35,043 bases of DNA, from the IMG/VR virus record IMGVR_UViG_3300011116_000846, positions 1 to 35,043 of that record; one strand, 5' to 3'. Positions 33,235-35,043 of the stretch are shown piece by piece. The notes beneath the pieces were generated by a model that was not told where the DNA came from, ran no database searches, and saw only the letters and a list, made by a program, of their open reading frames with translations. The position numbers were made by a program, and so were the translations under genes. The stretch is from a virus. The stretch's first letter is position 1, and the number at the start of each line of letters is the position of its first letter.

Positions 33235-34448
33235 CTTCCTACTTCTTTTAAATATGTTTCTTTTGCTTGTTCCCAGCTCATTCCTATGATATCTACATAA
33301 AAAAGTGCTTCGGGTTTAATTCTCCCTTCATCAAACAGGGTGGTGTATCTGCGAATTGCTTTAGGTTTCCACCAATTTATAGTATATTCATCACCTTTAA
33401 CAAACTTATCCTTCATAACCAACTTATCTTCTTCTATTTCCCCCTTCAGAAATTCGTTACCATTTTCGTAGAATGGTGCAAGATACACCCCCCGTTTGAA
33501 TCCGTGATCGTAAGTATCAGATTTGATACCAAGCTCTCTATAGATTTGATGTATGATTTTTTGTTTTATCCCACTAACAGGCCCGTTTCTTTCGTAACCC
33601 ATATTCGCACCATTCCTCTCCCTCTCTTCGGTTATCTCCCTCTTATACCAATCTGAATGGTTTTCTTTCAACCATTGATGCCACGGGTCATACACACTAT
33701 CATCGGGCTTAGTACTAATCTTACCCTTACTTTCTCCCAAAGTTTTAAAATGCGGAATACCATTATATTGAGAGTGAATTCCATACAACGAAGTCGTTCC
33801 TAATGCTACCAAAACATCATCATACTTCTTTTTCCAATAATTCCTAACAATTGGTGATGTAGCAAGTGCGGCAATTAACTTACCACCTAAAAAGTTGTAA
33901 CCAAAAGGTTGTGTAGAAACAATCGTAGTTGCGATACTCGTATTGTTTAACTTCCCCTGCTTAAACTTATTATCCTTACTCCACCCAATGTAGGAATCTC
34001 TTACACCCAAAGATGTAATATCAGAACCCAATGAAACCTGTCCTAAAACTTTACCGCTAACTCTATCCTTTATCCATATCTTTACATTTCGGCCAGGATT
34101 AGCAACAAACTCCATTGTATGGATTAGTTTTCGGACTTCTGTCCAGCGAGTAGATTCTTTTGGATTATCATCAACGATTTCTACATAAGGTTCTAATGAT
34201 TCAATTTCTTTTATCGTTAGTTCTTTGTTGTAAATATCCGTTGGAAACCAAAGTGAATCATAGTGGGTAGCGATGGTTGCCTTTTTGGGCATGGTGTTTT
34301 TAAGGTCACCATTCCATTCTTGCCACTTTTTATATAAAGTCTGCTCTTCAACTGACATTGAAGATAGATAGTTCAAATTATCAATGAACTTCTTCTTTTC
34401 AACATCGTAGTTGAATTCAGGCTTCGCTGGTTCAGTATCCCAAAACAT
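33231..34448 (-). CDS. DruA/DUF4338-like protein in the replication operon
   Basis: This protein has 405 residues. The core at about 120-245 reads SGKVLGQVSLGSDITSLGVR, DSYIGWS, NNTSI, TQPFGYNFLGGKLIAALATS, YWKKKYDDVLVALGTTSLYG, then YNGIPHFKTLGESKGK. This matches the DUF4338 pattern found in DruA of the Druantia defence system ('lG...f....l..RD..IGW', 'n...N..fli.p', 'l..w..kyg....l.eT', 'f.GtcY...nw...G.t.G'). The C-terminal part (GVYLAPFYENGNEFLKGE, WWKPKAIRRYTTLFDEG) is less familiar. It lies between gp45 (1 base upstream) and gp44 (4-base overlap), so it is expressed with the replisome and is probably part of DNA replication or recombination. DruA itself has no established enzymatic activity known to me. 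Confidence 0.68.
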   Translation of the reverse strand: MFWDTEPAKPEFNYDVEKKKFIDNLNYLSSMSVEEQTLYKKWQEWNGDLKNTMPKKATIATHYDSLWFPTDIYNKELTIKEIESLEPYVEIVDDNPKESTRWTEVRKLIHTMEFVANPGRNVKIWIKDRVSGKVLGQVSLGSDITSLGVRDSYIGWSKDNKFKQGKLNNTSIATTIVSTQPFGYNFLGGKLIAALATSPIVRNYWKKKYDDVLVALGTTSLYGIHSQYNGIPHFKTLGESKGKISTKPDDSVYDPWHQWLKENHSDWYKREITEERERNGANMGYERNGPVSGIKQKIIHQIYRELGIKSDTYDHGFKRGVYLAPFYENGNEFLKGEIEEDKLVMKDKFVKGDEYTINWWKPKAIRRYTTLFDEGRIKPEALFYVDIIGMSWEQAKETYLKEVGR

Positions 34449-34449
34449 A

Positions 34450-35043
34450 TTATTTCACTTCAACTAAAAAGTATTCTGATTTAAAACCTTCACTCTCAAA
34501 TGTACATTGTGCCAACCCCGCAGTTGCGATTTTTAGATTAGCTGCTTTTGGAGCCCGGTTCGCATTTAGGATTTCTTTCAAATACTTTGCAGAAAATGAA
34601 ATAGGCCCAACCGAATCTTTGGTGCAAGTACAATCAACCTTAATAGAAATTCTATTTGAGTTAATCTTTGAATACCCCAAAATAATCTCACCCTTACCAT
34701 CTTTACATTGGAAGGTAAAAGTATCGGATTCGTTCAAAGCACCTTTTGATTTGATGAACCTACTAATAAATTCATCACTCAAAGTGATTTCAGATTCAAA
34801 ATCAGGCACCTGTTTGATATCCGGCACAGCAGGAATAACTGATAGGTCAGCCATCATATAGTTCACCGTAGTTGAATTATCGGAGAACTCCAATGCTGCA
34901 CTTCCCGCAGTTACATTGATATTAGCATCCAACACACCTAATAGATTTTTGAGTTGGGATGTAGTATAGACACCAAATTCACCATCAGCAAATTCAGCAT
35001 CTTCAGATGTAACAGTTCCCAATAGGGTTTTATCATCTGAAAT
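34450..35043 (-). CDS. 45: Sliding clamp, gp45-like, N-terminus cut by window edge
   Basis: The frame is open to the right window edge (197 codons seen), so the start is outside. T4 gp45 is 228 residues and about 30 residues should be missing. YTTSQLKNLLGVLDANINV, FSDNSTTVNYMMADLSVIPA, and FESEITLSDEFISRFIKSKGAL match gp45 structural blocks. IILGYSKINSNRISIKV, ISFSAKYLKEILNANRAP and a C-terminal SEYFLVEVK complete the match. The clamp encircles DNA and holds the polymerase; in T4 it also activates late transcription. It starts the operon seen here, with the DruA-like gene 1 base downstream. Confidence 0.88.
   Translation of the reverse strand: MSDDKTLLGTVTSEDAEFADGEFGVYTTSQLKNLLGVLDANINVTAGSAALEFSDNSTTVNYMMADLSVIPAVPDIKQVPDFESEITLSDEFISRFIKSKGALNESDTFTFQCKDGKGEIILGYSKINSNRISIKVDCTCTKDSVGPISFSAKYLKEILNANRAPKAANLKIATAGLAQCTFESEGFKSEYFLVEVK

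Noticed and set aside
33267-33656. Plus-strand open frame of 129 codons opposite the DruA-like gene
   Set aside because: Antisense to a coupled operon gene with a family match; composition of the product is unlike a real protein.
1-35043. Bacterial O-antigen or capsule locus as the source of the window
   Set aside because: The same strand and coupled gene chain run into gp45, gp44, gp62, DUF3310 and small phage proteins, and export genes are missing, so a phage genome fits better.

Overview
The window looks like part of a T4-like (myovirus-type) tailed phage genome. Every recognisable gene is on the minus strand, so transcription runs from high to low coordinates. The right end holds a T4-type replisome block: sliding clamp (gp45, cut by the window edge), clamp-loader large subunit (gp44) and small subunit (gp62). 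It is followed by a zinc-ribbon protein, a DUF3310 protein, a Cas4/RecB-like nuclease and a SLOG-type nucleotide-binding protein. A DruA/DUF4338-like gene sits between gp45 and gp44. The left end (1-807) has two small membrane proteins of phage holin/lysis type and a small SH3-like protein.

Between these lies a block of about 29 kb (825-29660) given almost entirely to carbohydrate chemistry. It holds about a dozen glycosyltransferases or glycosyltransferase-like proteins, four SAM methyltransferases, and sugar-nucleotide enzymes (epimerases, a 3,4-ketoisomerase-like cupin, a DegT aminotransferase, a reductase, heptose-type kinase and epimerase, a short UDP-sugar dehydrogenase). Decorating enzymes are also present: a carbamoyltransferase, an LpxD-like acyltransferase, two deacetylase-fold proteins and a 2-oxoglutarate oxygenase. 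A three-gene set of ThDP enzyme, alcohol dehydrogenase and SDR has no obvious known pathway. Genes are packed end to end, often with 4-nt ATGA overlaps. No flippase, polymerase, undecaprenyl-phosphate sugar transferase or other obvious membrane protein is seen in this block.

Base composition splits the window. Hand counts of single 60-base lines give about 38-50% G+C at the two ends (including from about 24.97 kb rightward) and about 17-30% in most of 5-24.9 kb; 2-4 kb is intermediate at about 37-42%. The glycan island therefore looks inserted into a phage backbone, and probably built in more than one step.

Host: the one clear promoter-like site inside the island (16646-16676) fits the Bacteroidota sigma consensus (TTTG, 19 bases, TATATTTG), and most island start codons lack a Shine-Dalgarno sequence. 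Both suggest a Bacteroidota host, but this is inference. The products probably make and attach an elaborate glycan to virion proteins or to the host surface; a DNA-modification role for the two glycosyltransferases next to the replication genes cannot be excluded.

No stretch over 300 bases lacks a gene. I saw no tRNA, rRNA, CRISPR array, insertion sequence or convincing terminator.
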